A stretch of 64,000 nucleotides of DNA from Pontivivens marinum (GTDB taxonomy: Bacteria > Pseudomonadota > Alphaproteobacteria > Rhodobacterales > Rhodobacteraceae), in NCBI RefSeq assembly GCF_900231835.1, contig NZ_OCTN01000001.1, forward strand, positions 1,054,001 through 1,118,000. The letters are read 5' to 3'. The notes beneath the pieces are model-generated. The model did not search any database and was not told where the DNA came from. It worked only from the letters and a program-made list of their open reading frames with translations. The translations under genes and the position numbers were made by a program. This document shows positions 16,758-24,879 of this stretch, piece by piece. Position 1 is the first letter of the stretch. The number at the start of each line of letters is the position of its first letter.

Positions 16758-18220
16758 AGGCGCGTCACGCATTGGCAGGCTTTGCCGTTGTGACGTTGAT
16801 CGCGATATTGCTCAGCGACATGACCGCCCGCCGGCCGGACCCTTGGCTGACGCTGGCTGCGATGGGGCGCGGGATCATCACCCCCGACTTCAGCGACTTT
16901 ACCGGACTGGCGACTGCCACTGGATTGACGTTGGCCTTTGCCTTTTGCGGGGTCGGGCTGGGCGCGACTGTTGGCCTGATACTGGCCCCGATCTATGCGC
17001 GAGTGCGGGTGCTGTGCGTTTCCGTGCGTGCCGTGCATGAACTGTTCTGGGCGCTGCTGCTGCTCAACATCACCGGCATTTCACCGATAACCGGCGTGCT
17101 GGCCATCGCGTTGCCCTATTCGGGGATTTTCGCCAAGGTTTTCGCAGAGTACCTAGAGGAAGCAGACCCCGCAGCCGAGGCCGCCCTGCCCCGTGGTCTG
17201 CCCGCCACGATCCGCCTGATCTGGGTGCGTATTCCGCAATGCTTGCCACAAATGCAGACCTATACGCTGTACCGACTGGAATGCGGACTGCGCTCCTCGG
17301 CCGTGCTGGGCTTTGTGGGGTTGCCGACATTGGGGTTCGAGCTGGAATCCACCTTTCGCCAAGGGCTGTATGGTGAGGCAACGGCGGTGCTGCTGATCTT
17401 CCTCGCGTTGATCCTGCCGATGCGGCGTTGGGTGATCTGGCGGTTGGTGCCGTTTTACCTGCTGGCCTCGATCATGGCGTTGAGCCTGTTTAAATCGCCG
17501 CCAATGGGTGCCGGCGCGCTGATGCGGTTCCTCAACGATATCATCCCCGCCCCGATCCGCACCGGCGCGGATTGGAGCAGTTGGCTGGATAAGGTCTTCG
17601 TCCAACAGGCATGGCCCGGCGCGATGGATACCCTCGTCCTGTCGCAGATCGCACTGGCCGGCGCGGCGCTGTTGGCGGCGATTGCCTTTCCGGCGATTGT
17701 ACCGCGTGTGGCGGGTCGGGTCGGTGCAGTGATCGGGCATGGGGTGCTGGTGGTGCTGCGATCCATCCCCGAATACATGCTGGCCTTTGTCTTTGTGCAA
17801 ATCCTGGGCGCATCGATGCTGCCCGCCATTCTGGCGCTGGCGCTGCATAATGGCGCGATCATCGCGCATCTGGCCGGTCGGCAGGCAACCGGCGTGGACC
17901 TCCGCCCCGATGCCCCGCGCGGCTTGACCCTATGGGCGTGGGAGCTGTTTCCGCGTATGAGCGGCACGTTCTGGGCCCTGTGCCTGTATCGGTGGGAGAT
18001 TATCCTGCGGGAAAGCGCGATCATGGGCCTGCTGGGCATCGCCACATTGGGGTTCTACATCCAGACCGGCGTGCAGGAATTGCGGCTGGACCGCGTGATT
18101 GCGCTGCTTCTGGTCTCGATCCTGCTGACCTTTATCATCGATCAGATCTCACGCAGTTTGCGCCGCCGCATGCAGTTGGGCGGCGCATTGCGGGTCGAGG
18201 CAACACGGGGCCGATCCTAA
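16754..18220 (+). CDS. Fused tandem ABC permease, PhnE-like
   Basis: A 488-residue integral membrane protein made of two permease domains in one chain (about 1-245 and 270-488). Each half has a cytoplasmic loop of the EAA type: AALPRGLPATIRLIWVRIP in the first and DAPRGLTLWAWELFP in the second. About ten to twelve hydrophobic segments are visible. Ordinary PhnE is a single domain of about 260-290 residues that dimerises, so this is an internal duplication or fusion. The GTG start shares 4 bases with the ATPase stop. The 3' end overlaps by 4 bases the stop of the convergent sulfotransferase-like gene. Confidence 0.87.
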   Translation: MKARHALAGFAVVTLIAILLSDMTARRPDPWLTLAAMGRGIITPDFSDFTGLATATGLTLAFAFCGVGLGATVGLILAPIYARVRVLCVSVRAVHELFWALLLLNITGISPITGVLAIALPYSGIFAKVFAEYLEEADPAAEAALPRGLPATIRLIWVRIPQCLPQMQTYTLYRLECGLRSSAVLGFVGLPTLGFELESTFRQGLYGEATAVLLIFLALILPMRRWVIWRLVPFYLLASIMALSLFKSPPMGAGALMRFLNDIIPAPIRTGADWSSWLDKVFVQQAWPGAMDTLVLSQIALAGAALLAAIAFPAIVPRVAGRVGAVIGHGVLVVLRSIPEYMLAFVFVQILGASMLPAILALALHNGAIIAHLAGRQATGVDLRPDAPRGLTLWAWELFPRMSGTFWALCLYRWEIILRESAIMGLLGIATLGFYIQTGVQELRLDRVIALLLVSILLTFIIDQISRSLRRRMQLGGALRVEATRGRS

Positions 18221-18927
18221 ATCGCGTGTGCGGCCAGCCGTTCGTAACAGGGCATCGCCGCGTCAGCCAAGCGGGCGGCCTGTCCGCTCAATTCCGGCAA
18301 TGGTCCCTCCGCCGCGGCAAATCCGGTGGACCGATGCACGGCCCCGTACCAATGCGGCGCCCATGGCCCGTCATAGGGTCGCGGGCCAGCGGGCCAGTGC
18401 AGCATTTCCACACGGAACGGAATGCCCAACGCGGTGCACAGCGCACTCAACTTACCCTGCGGATCGACGCGAATATCCGCACTGTCCACCACCAGCGGTG
18501 CGTGACCGGTATCCTGCGCAACGGCGTCGAATAGCTGCGCCTGTTGCACGAACCCGATATCGGACAGGGTCGGGTCCTCGTATTTCGCGGCAAAGCTGGC
18601 CATAACCCGCGCCGGATGCCGGATCAGGAACACATTCGTAACATCCCGCATCCAGTCGCGCGGAATCCCGTCCACCATGTGCTGGCACATGTGCTTTTGA
18701 TAGAAATGCGGCTGCACGCCATCCTGCGCACAGGCATTGGCAACGGTGTGGCCGTCACGCTGCCACTGGGCCAAGGTTTCGGCCCGCATCGGATGGTCGA
18801 TCCCTGTCGCGTCCAGATAGGCGGCATAGAATGGCTCATCCCACACCGTGCAATCCCCACGCGCGGCAAAGGAATACATCATCGCCGTGGACAGATTGCG
18901 CGGGCCGGACCACATCGCGATTTTCAT
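18217..18927 (-). CDS. Sulfotransferase-like protein
   Basis: A 236-residue protein with a PAPS-type nucleotide-binding start, MKIAMWSGPRNLSTAMMYSF, where PRNLST takes the place of the 5'-phosphosulfate loop, and a 3'-phosphate-like segment LIRHPARVMASF. From memory it closely resembles the N-terminal domain of plant proteins named branched-chain aminotransferase-like, in which this domain is fused to a class IV aminotransferase. Here the aminotransferase is the gene directly upstream, with a 4-base overlap (ATGA). The substrate and even sulfotransfer activity are unproven; it could be a phosphotransferase-like homologue. Confidence 0.72.
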   Translation of the reverse strand: MKIAMWSGPRNLSTAMMYSFAARGDCTVWDEPFYAAYLDATGIDHPMRAETLAQWQRDGHTVANACAQDGVQPHFYQKHMCQHMVDGIPRDWMRDVTNVFLIRHPARVMASFAAKYEDPTLSDIGFVQQAQLFDAVAQDTGHAPLVVDSADIRVDPQGKLSALCTALGIPFRVEMLHWPAGPRPYDGPWAPHWYGAVHRSTGFAAAEGPLPELSGQAARLADAAMPCYERLAAHAI

Positions 18928-19817
18928 GCGCCGACCTCCTGCATATAGGCCTCGCGGATGCGCTGCATAATCGGCCCGCCCTGACCCGTGCCGATCTGGC
19001 GGCCGTCAATTTCACTCACCGGTGTTTGCGCACCGAATGATCCGGTCAGGAACGCCTCATCCGCGCCATATGCCTCCACCAGTGAGTAGTTCTTCTCCCG
19101 CACCGGAATGCCCAGTTCACCGCAGATGCGGATCACCGCCGCACGGGTGATACCGTTCATGCAATAATCACCGGTAGAGGTCCAAACCTCGCCCCGCCGC
19201 ACGATGAAGAAGTTGCAGGCATTCGTCGTGTTCACAAAACCATGTACATCCAGCATCAGCGCCTCATCCGCGCCGGATTTTTCGGCGGCGATACAGGCGA
19301 GGATGCAGTTCAGCTTGGAATGCGAATTCAGCTTGGGGTCCTGCGTCATTGGCAAACCGCGCAGATGCGGCACCGTGGCCAACCGGATCGGGCGACCGAT
19401 CTGAGCCTTGGAATGTTCCATGATGATGGTGATCGTCGGGCCGCTGCGCGACAATGCGGGGTGCTGGAATGGTCGAGTTTTAACACCGCGTGTGACCATC
19501 AGACGGGCATGGGCATCCGTCACCATTTCATTTGCCTGCTGCGTGTTGTCCAGCGCGGCGATGATCTGTTGGGGGGTCATGCCGATGTCGAGGTCGATAG
19601 CCTTTGCCGCCTCGAACAATCGCTCGATATGCAGGTCGCGAAACGCCCATGTACCATTATACAGGCGCAGCCCCTCCCACACGCCGTCGCCCAGCATGAA
19701 ACCACTATCGTAGACGGAGACCAGCGCCTGCGCACGCGGCACCAGTTTTCCGTTGAGCCAGATCAGGATCCCCTCGTTGCGGGCATCTTCCTCGGCGGCA
19801 TGGGTGAACGTATCCAT
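18924..19817 (-). CDS. Class IV PLP aminotransferase
   Basis: A 297-residue fold-type IV PLP enzyme, the family of branched-chain aminotransferases, D-amino-acid transaminases and aminodeoxychorismate lyase. The N-terminal region GKLVPRAQALVSVYDSGFMLGDGVWEGLRLY is typical, the PLP lysine lies in the PKLNSHSKLN segment, and GADEALMLDVHGFV with TRAAVI are family motifs. The ATG at 19817 has AAGGAG five bases upstream, better placed than the GTG two codons earlier. Its stop overlaps the start of the sulfotransferase-like gene. The pairing suggests a joint pathway rather than housekeeping valine or leucine synthesis. Confidence 0.87.
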   Translation of the reverse strand: MDTFTHAAEEDARNEGILIWLNGKLVPRAQALVSVYDSGFMLGDGVWEGLRLYNGTWAFRDLHIERLFEAAKAIDLDIGMTPQQIIAALDNTQQANEMVTDAHARLMVTRGVKTRPFQHPALSRSGPTITIIMEHSKAQIGRPIRLATVPHLRGLPMTQDPKLNSHSKLNCILACIAAEKSGADEALMLDVHGFVNTTNACNFFIVRRGEVWTSTGDYCMNGITRAAVIRICGELGIPVREKNYSLVEAYGADEAFLTGSFGAQTPVSEIDGRQIGTGQGGPIMQRIREAYMQEVGA

Positions 19818-19965
19818 CGGCACTCCTTTTGCACCGATGCTAGCGCCGCTAATCCGCGCTGAATAGCGTCTGCGGCGCCCTGTTCAGGACTGAAATGTGT
19901 GCACACAATTGCGCGCCGTGGATCAGGGTTTTGCCAGCATGATGTTCCTCAAGCTGGTTAATGGT

Positions 19966-20000
19966 GCGGATCAGGATCGATTTTCTCGACACTGATCCGC
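19966..20000. other. Hairpin in the gap before the RidA gene end
   Basis: GCGGATCAG (19966-19974) and CTGATCCGC (19992-20000) form a perfect 9-bp stem with an inner TCGA-type mini-stem in the loop. It lies 44 bases after the RidA stop (minus strand) and 150 bases before the aminotransferase gene. There is no T-run. It may end or protect the RidA transcript. The rest of this 226-bp gap shows no gene. Confidence 0.4.
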
Positions 20001-20043
20001 ACAGTACGATTCTTTTGCCGCTGGAGATGCTCAGGGAAAATCC

Positions 20044-20394
20044 TCAGCTCGTGGGTTTTAGGGCGGCGGTAATGATGATCTCGACCTTCAGCGCGTCGCG
20101 GGCCAGCTTTGCCTCGCCGCAGGCGCGGGCGGGGGCGTGGCCCTGTGGTATCCATGCGTCCCAGACAGCGTTCATCTCGGCAAAGTCCTGCATATCCGCC
20201 AACCAAACGATTGCTTGCAGGATATGTTCGCGGTCCGATCCCGCCTCGACCAGCAGGGCATCAATCCGGCCAAGGCAATCCTGCGTTTGCGCGGCAACAC
20301 CATCGCCCGCGCCGACCTGACCGCACAGATAGATTGTGCCGTTATGGGTGACGATTTTGCTCATCCGGTCGTTTGTGTGCTGGCGTTCGATCAT
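20044..20394 (-). CDS. RidA-family protein
   Basis: A 116-residue YjgF/YER057c/UK114-family protein; RidA members hydrolyse reactive enamine/imine intermediates made by PLP enzymes. The conserved Arg is in [12 protein letters not shown], near residue 93, and the C-terminal VEIIITAA strand fits the trimeric fold. The start at 20394 overlaps the stop of the broken acyl-CoA ligase gene (ATGA); an alternative start is MSKIV, ten codons on. Translation was probably coupled to the now decayed upstream gene, so expression may have changed. The class IV aminotransferase nearby is a possible functional partner. Confidence 0.85.
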   Translation of the reverse strand: MIERQHTNDRMSKIVTHNGTIYLCGQVGAGDGVAAQTQDCLGRIDALLVEAGSDREHILQAIVWLADMQDFAEMNAVWDAWIPQGHAPARACGEAKLARDALKVEIIITAALKPTS

Positions 20395-21231
20395 GTGATT
20401 GGTCCGATCAGGTTTCGGGCACCCAGTGCCGCGGTGATTTCATCTAGAATTAACGGATCATCAATCGCGGCTGGCATTTTGAAATCCTGCACATCCGCGA
20501 TTTTCTGAACTGTACCGCGCAGTACCTTACCCGAACGGGTTTTGGGTAGGCGCTTTACCTCCACCCCATGTTTGAAGGCCGCAACCGCCCCGATTTTAGC
20601 ACGTACGAGCTGCACCTGCCCCTTTAGCGGGTCAGCCTTACCAAACAAGACGGTGCGGGATGTTGAGCGATGACCTCCTCCATCGCGCCGGTGGACAGGC
20701 GGTGCGCTGCGACGTTGATGATGTCATCTGTGCGCGCCATGACGAAGACATAGCCATCCTCGTCGATCACCCCCGCATCCGAGGTCGCGTAATAGCCCGG
20801 ATACTCAGCCATAAAGGACGATATAAACCGCTCAGACGCGTTCTACGCCTTTGGGCTGACCGGTCGCGCCCGAATTATACAGGATATAAAGTGGATCGGT
20901 CGCGGCAACGGGCTCCGACTCGGTGCTTTCCCCCGCTGCAATGGCCGCATCAAACTCCTGCGCCTAATCCACATCTCGCCTTGCGATCAAATCGCAGGCC
21001 TGTGCTTCTCGTTGCAGAATGACGCAATGATCCGACCCGCCAACACGTGCCGATCCACGCAGTTGTAACACGTATTGCATGTCGCGCCATCGAACCAGCG
21101 GCCATAAGCGCCGCTATCCGCGTTAAACACCGCCGTAGCGGGGTAAACCAGTCGATCTGCTTCGCTGCCTTACCCCAAGATACCTGAGGGTCCTATTGCC
21201 AAACCTGATAGGTTTCTTCGTAGCGCGACAT
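20391..21231 (-). pseudogene. prpE: Decayed propionyl-CoA synthetase gene
   Basis: Remains of an acyl-CoA ligase can be followed in pieces on the minus strand. The N-terminus is MSRYEETYQVWQ then a stop, followed by KAAKQIDWF. Farther on comes PLYILYNSGATGQPKGV (the AMP-binding P-loop region, normally YTSGTTG), then a stop. Next is YYATSDAGVIDEDGYVFVMARTDD (the ATP/ribose motif), and finally KRLPKTRSGKVLRGT, the acylation lysine motif. Pieces are in different frames and large internal segments are missing: about 840 bp remain of the roughly 1.9 kb expected. It is non-functional, with stops, frameshifts and deletions. Confidence 0.87.
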
Positions 21232-21242
21232 GATACAGGTTC

Positions 21243-21992
21243 CTAACAGGTGTAGTTCAGACCCAAACGGCCACCATCGACATAGATCGTCTCACCCGTG
21301 ACATAGCTGGCCTTTTTCGAGCACAGGAACGCCACCACATCGCCGATTTCACGCGCATGGCCTGCACGACCCAGCGGTGTGCGCGACATTGCCGCCTTGA
21401 ACGCATCGGGGTTGGCGTTCACGCCGGCCATCATTTCCGTATCGATGGAACCGGGGCCAACTGCGTTGACGCGGATGTTGTTCTTGGCCAGTGCCAATGC
21501 TGCCACCTTGGTCAGTTGCATGACGCCGCCCTTGGACGCGCAATAGGCGGGGATAGCAGGGATCGCGACCTGCGCGTTGATCGAGGACATGTTGACGATC
21601 GCGCCCTCGATCTTGTTCGCAACCATGATGCGTGCGGCCAGTTGGGTCGCCGTGAAAACGCCGCGCAGGTTGATGTCGATCACCCGCTCGAAGGTTTCCA
21701 GCTCGTAGGTCAGGAAATCACCGGGCATTGCAACGCCGGCATTGTTGACCAAGGCATGGATCGGGCCGTGATCTGCGGTGATCGCATCGAACATCGCAGT
21801 GATTTGCGCCGTGTCACCCATATCACAGGCATAGGCCGCAACAGCGCCCAGCGCGGCGGCGGCCTCATTCACGCCGTCCTCGTTAATATCGGCCAGAATA
21901 ACGCCGTAGCCATCATTTGCCAGTGCTTCGGCGCAAGCATATCCGATGCCCTGTGCGGCACCTGTGATCAGCGCGAGTGGTTTATTAGCCAT
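21243..21992 (-). CDS. SDR-family NAD(P)-dependent oxidoreductase
   Basis: A 249-residue classical short-chain dehydrogenase. The cofactor motif is TGAAQGIG near residues 9-16, then NNAG, catalytic Ser in MSSINAQ and YCASK (Tyr and Lys). The C-terminus SYVTGETIYVDGGRLGLNY is typical. The ATG at 21992 has AAAGGA seven bases upstream; a second ATG directly before is possible. The 5' neighbour is the hydantoinase B remnant (5-base gap), which suggests it once belonged to a larger catabolic operon. The substrate is unknown. Confidence 0.9.
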   Translation of the reverse strand: MANKPLALITGAAQGIGYACAEALANDGYGVILADINEDGVNEAAAALGAVAAYACDMGDTAQITAMFDAITADHGPIHALVNNAGVAMPGDFLTYELETFERVIDINLRGVFTATQLAARIMVANKIEGAIVNMSSINAQVAIPAIPAYCASKGGVMQLTKVAALALAKNNIRVNAVGPGSIDTEMMAGVNANPDAFKAAMSRTPLGRAGHAREIGDVVAFLCSKKASYVTGETIYVDGGRLGLNYTC

Positions 21993-21996
21993 CATA

Positions 21997-22260
21997 CTAT
22001 CCTTTAAATCCGTAATCGTGTTTTGCCTGCGCTGGCGTAATCTTGACCGCGCGTAGATATTTCGCGATGAGCGTCTCATCACGCCCAGCAGAAGCACCGT
22101 AGCCGCCGCCACCAAGCAGGCTCAACCGCAACCTTTGACCAGACCTGACCAATTGCTGCCCCTTAATGCGCAATTTGGTGCCATCGGTTAATTCCACACG
22201 GCCCGCTGTACCCGCACCGCCGCCACTCGCGGGGTTATCCACGCCAACACAGCGCGTAGA
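21997..22260 (-). pseudogene. C-terminal remnant of hydantoinase B
   Basis: The frame reads RCVGVDNPASGGGAGTAGR, then LRIKGQQLVRSGQRLRLSLLGGGGYGA and ends KYLRAVKITPAQAKHDYGFKG. This matches the C-terminal end of HyuB-type N-methylhydantoinase/5-oxoprolinase subunits, which are normally about 500-600 residues. Only about 88 residues remain; the upstream part is deleted up to the stop of the Lrp gene. It could in principle be translated but lacks most of the enzyme, so it is called a pseudogene. Confidence 0.8.
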
Positions 22261-22273
22261 ATTCGCTATGCAC

Positions 22274-22732
22274 TCACCCGATATCGGGAAAGACGGTCGC
22301 CCGTTTCAGCACACCATAGGCAAAGCTGGTATCGATTGAGCCAATTCCGGGGATGGAGTGCAATTTTCGCCGCACGAACTCCTCGTAATCCTGCAAATCC
22401 TCGACCAAAATCCGCAGCAGGTAATCCTCGCTGCCGGTAATGATATAGCAGTCCAGAATCTGTTCTGTTTCCAGCACCTTCTTCTCGAATTGCTCCACCA
22501 CCGCAGCCGAGTGTTTTTCCAGCCGGATTCGCACCAGCGCGGTGATGGGCAGGCCATAGGTCTTCTCATCCACAATCGCGGTATAGCCGGTGATGACACC
22601 CTGTTCCTCCAACGCGCGGGTGCGGCGCAGGCAGGGCGAGGGCGACAGGTTGACTTGCTCGGCCAAATCCTGATTGGTCAACCGCCCATTGCGTTGCAAT
22701 GCCGCGATAATCTGGCGATCTTTGCTATCCAT
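22274..22732 (-). CDS. Lrp/AsnC-family transcriptional regulator
   Basis: A 152-residue regulator with an N-terminal helix-turn-helix (residues 5-50: DRQIIAALQRNGRLTNQDLAEQVNLSPSPCLRR) and a C-terminal RAM ligand domain, showing CYIITGSEDYLLRILVEDL. Such proteins bind an amino acid and control its transport or catabolism. It lies upstream of, and on the same strand as, the hydantoinase B remnant and the SDR gene, so the lost operon may have served amino acid or hydantoin degradation. Confidence 0.92.
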   Translation of the reverse strand: MDSKDRQIIAALQRNGRLTNQDLAEQVNLSPSPCLRRTRALEEQGVITGYTAIVDEKTYGLPITALVRIRLEKHSAAVVEQFEKKVLETEQILDCYIITGSEDYLLRILVEDLQDYEEFVRRKLHSIPGIGSIDTSFAYGVLKRATVFPDIG

Positions 22733-22821
22733 ATTGATGCTTTCTGGCAGATTCCGCCCACAGGCGCTGAATTACCGCAACAAATAGCAATCACCATCCC
22801 CGCCGCCAATACCCTAGGGCA

Positions 22822-24033
22822 TCAGGCGATGACCGCCTCCTCCTTTGCCCCGACGCTGAATTTCAACAACAGGATCAGGGCCACAATCGCAGGCAGCAAC
22901 AGCCCCAGCGCCATCGGCAGTGCCGTGTCACTGCCACCCAGCGCGACCAGTGATGAGATGGTGAAGGCAATACCAAACTGGATCGCGCCCAGCACGGCCG
23001 ACCCGATCCCCGCACTATCGCGGGCCGAGGCCATCGCAATATGCATCGCATTCGCAGACAGCATCCCAACACACCCAATCGACAGCCATAGCGGCGGGAT
23101 AAAGACCCACAGCGTCGTGGTGCCCGATAGCAGCACCAGCACCAGCGTAGCCGCCACGTAATAGGGCAAACCGGTCTTCAAAATCTGCTCCGCCGTGAAG
23201 TGGTTCAGCAGCCGCGTATTAACCTGCCCGAACAGCAGCAAAGCCGTGGCGATGCCCGCAAACATCAGACCATAGGTCAGCGCACTCAGCCCGAAAACGC
23301 CCTGAAAAACGCCCGAGGAACCAGTGATAAAGGCGAACAGCCCGCCCTGCACCAATCCGGCAATCACAGCGGGGATCACGAATGCCCGACGCCGCAATAG
23401 CTGCCCCGCGACCTTGCGCCCCGTGCGAAATGGCGCTGTAACCCGCTGCTCCACCGGCAATGTTTCGGGTACGACCAGCAGTGACAGGATGAATGCCAGC
23501 GCTCCGATCAGCAACATCACGACAAAGATCGAGCGCCAGCCAAACGCCCCCAACAGCAAGCTGCCCAGCGTCGGTGACACAATCGGCCCGATGGTGAGCA
23601 ACATCACCAGAACCGTCATGGCTTGCGCCGCACGCCGCCCCTCATACAGGTCGTTTACCACGGCCCGACCGACCACCATGCCGCCACAGGCCCCCAAGGC
23701 TTGCAAAAACCGCAGCGTGTTAAACACGGCGATATCCTCGACAAGGATCAGCGCAAAAGAGGTCACGATAAACAACGCCGTCGCGCCCAGTAGCGGCCCC
23801 TTGCGCCCCAGACTGTCGATCAACGGCCCCATGATAAGCTGCCCGACGCACAGCCCGAGGAAGAAGATGGACAGCGACAATTCCGCCGCCGAATGACTGG
23901 CCCCCATCGACTGCGCAATATCGCCAAGACCGGCAAGGTACATATCTGTGGCAAGCGGAGGAAAGATGGACAGCAACCCCAGCACAGCCGTGACACAGGC
24001 CGCCCGTCGGGCTGATAGGATTTCGCGTGACAT
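22822..24033 (-). CDS. Bcr/CflA-family MFS drug efflux transporter
   Basis: A 403-residue 12-helix transporter. The N-terminal half has the loop 2-3 motif GPLIDSLGRKGPLLGATALF and a QALGACGGMVVGRAVVNDLY segment in helix 4, typical of Bcr/CflA proton antiporters that export drugs such as bicyclomycin. TM helices start near residue 10 and continue to about 390. The gene is divergent from a TetR gene, with two matching operators in the 108-bp gap. The exported compound is not evident. Confidence 0.9.
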   Translation of the reverse strand: MSREILSARRAACVTAVLGLLSIFPPLATDMYLAGLGDIAQSMGASHSAAELSLSIFFLGLCVGQLIMGPLIDSLGRKGPLLGATALFIVTSFALILVEDIAVFNTLRFLQALGACGGMVVGRAVVNDLYEGRRAAQAMTVLVMLLTIGPIVSPTLGSLLLGAFGWRSIFVVMLLIGALAFILSLLVVPETLPVEQRVTAPFRTGRKVAGQLLRRRAFVIPAVIAGLVQGGLFAFITGSSGVFQGVFGLSALTYGLMFAGIATALLLFGQVNTRLLNHFTAEQILKTGLPYYVAATLVLVLLSGTTTLWVFIPPLWLSIGCVGMLSANAMHIAMASARDSAGIGSAVLGAIQFGIAFTISSLVALGGSDTALPMALGLLLPAIVALILLLKFSVGAKEEAVIA

Positions 24034-24059
24034 GTCGTGACCTCTGATATGGTATTTAT

Positions 24060-24073
24060 TAGACTGCGGTCTA
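24060..24073. promoter_or_regulatory. TetR operator TAGAC-N4-GTCTA, pump side
   Basis: TAGACTGCGGTCTA is a perfect 5+5 inverted repeat with a 4-bp spacer, 27 bp upstream of the MFS gene start. It shares the TRGAC-N4-GTCYA design with the copy at 24084-24097; the centres are 24 bp apart. It is the likely binding site of the TetR protein at 24142. Confidence 0.7.
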
Positions 24074-24083
24074 TAAAGATAAT

Positions 24084-24097
24084 TGGACGGCAGTCCA
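24084..24097. promoter_or_regulatory. TetR operator TGGAC-N4-GTCCA, regulator side
   Basis: TGGACGGCAGTCCA is the second inverted repeat of the pair. It lies 45 bp before the TetR ATG, so the regulator may also control itself. Confidence 0.7.
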
Positions 24098-24141
24098 CAA
24101 ATAAATTACACATGCCTGTGATCGCCCCGCAGGAGGTAAAG

Positions 24142-24738
24142 ATGAGCACTGAAAAACAGCCCGCAGGCCGCCCCCGCGATACCGAGGCCGCAGGCGCGAT
24201 CAAGGCCGCGACCCTGAAACTGGTCCGCGAACGCGGCTACGGAAAGGTCAGCATCGCCGCCATCGCGGCGGAGGCAAATGTCGCCCGCCAAACCCTGTAT
24301 AACCGCTGGAACACAAAGGCGAATTTGGTGCTGGACGCCGTGTTCGAGGAAACTGCCCAATATGCCGACACCCCGCAACACGACCCCAATCAAAGCAGTA
24401 AGTCACAGCTTGAAAGGTTTCTAGCGCAGGTCTTTACCCACCTGACCGAAAACGGCGACCCCATCCGCGCCCTGATCGCCGCTGCGCAGGACGACCATGC
24501 CTTTCGCCAAGTGTTCAGCGAACGCTTTGTAAAACCACGCGAAAAAATGGTCACAGACCTGCTGCGCAACGCCCAAAACAACGGCGAGATCGCCCCCACC
24601 CGCAATGTCGAGATGCTATCCAGCTTCGTCCACGGCGCATTCTGGTACGCCCTGCTCAACGGCGACCCTGTGGATAACGATCTGGCGCGCAACATCGCGG
24701 GCGAAATCTTCACCCACGTACCCGACAGGAGTGTTTAG
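24142..24738 (+). CDS. TetR-family repressor of the MFS pump
   Basis: A 198-residue regulator. The ATG at 24142 is preceded by AGGAGGT; in-frame upstream codons lack this. The helix-turn-helix is in [31 protein letters not shown] (residues about 30-60), and a TetR C-terminal domain of the TetR_C_11-like type follows ([12 protein letters not shown]). It is divergent from the Bcr/CflA gene with two TRGAC-N4-GTCYA palindromes between, the standard layout of a drug-responsive efflux repressor. The gene ends 6 bases before the 3' end of the convergent tRNA-Arg. Confidence 0.88.
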   Translation: MSTEKQPAGRPRDTEAAGAIKAATLKLVRERGYGKVSIAAIAAEANVARQTLYNRWNTKANLVLDAVFEETAQYADTPQHDPNQSSKSQLERFLAQVFTHLTENGDPIRALIAAAQDDHAFRQVFSERFVKPREKMVTDLLRNAQNNGEIAPTRNVEMLSSFVHGAFWYALLNGDPVDNDLARNIAGEIFTHVPDRSV

Positions 24739-24743
24739 GAAAT

Positions 24744-24820
24744 TGGTGCACCCATCAGGATTCGAACCTGAGACCTCTGCCTTCGGAGGGCAGCGCTCTA
24801 TCCAGCTGAGCTATGGGTGC
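24744..24820 (-). tRNA. tRNA-Arg, anticodon CCG
   Basis: 77 bases with encoded CCA, read on the minus strand. The acceptor stem GCACCCA pairs with TGGGTGC; the D arm is GCTC-AGCTGGATA-GAGC; the anticodon arm CTGCC-CTCCGAA-GGCAG gives anticodon CCG (reads CGG); the T arm is CAGG-TTCGAAT-CCTG. All four arms are intact. Such tRNA 3' ends are common integration sites, but no integrase or duplicated end is seen nearby. Confidence 0.96.
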
Positions 24821-24879
24821 GTCCGTTCGCTGCATACTGTAAGCATTGGACGAGCGCAACGGTTCTTGATGGGGGCGAC

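Noticed and set aside
24744-24820. tRNA-Arg as an integration site of a mobile element
   Set aside because: No integrase, no repeat of the tRNA 3' end and no compositional island were seen on either side.
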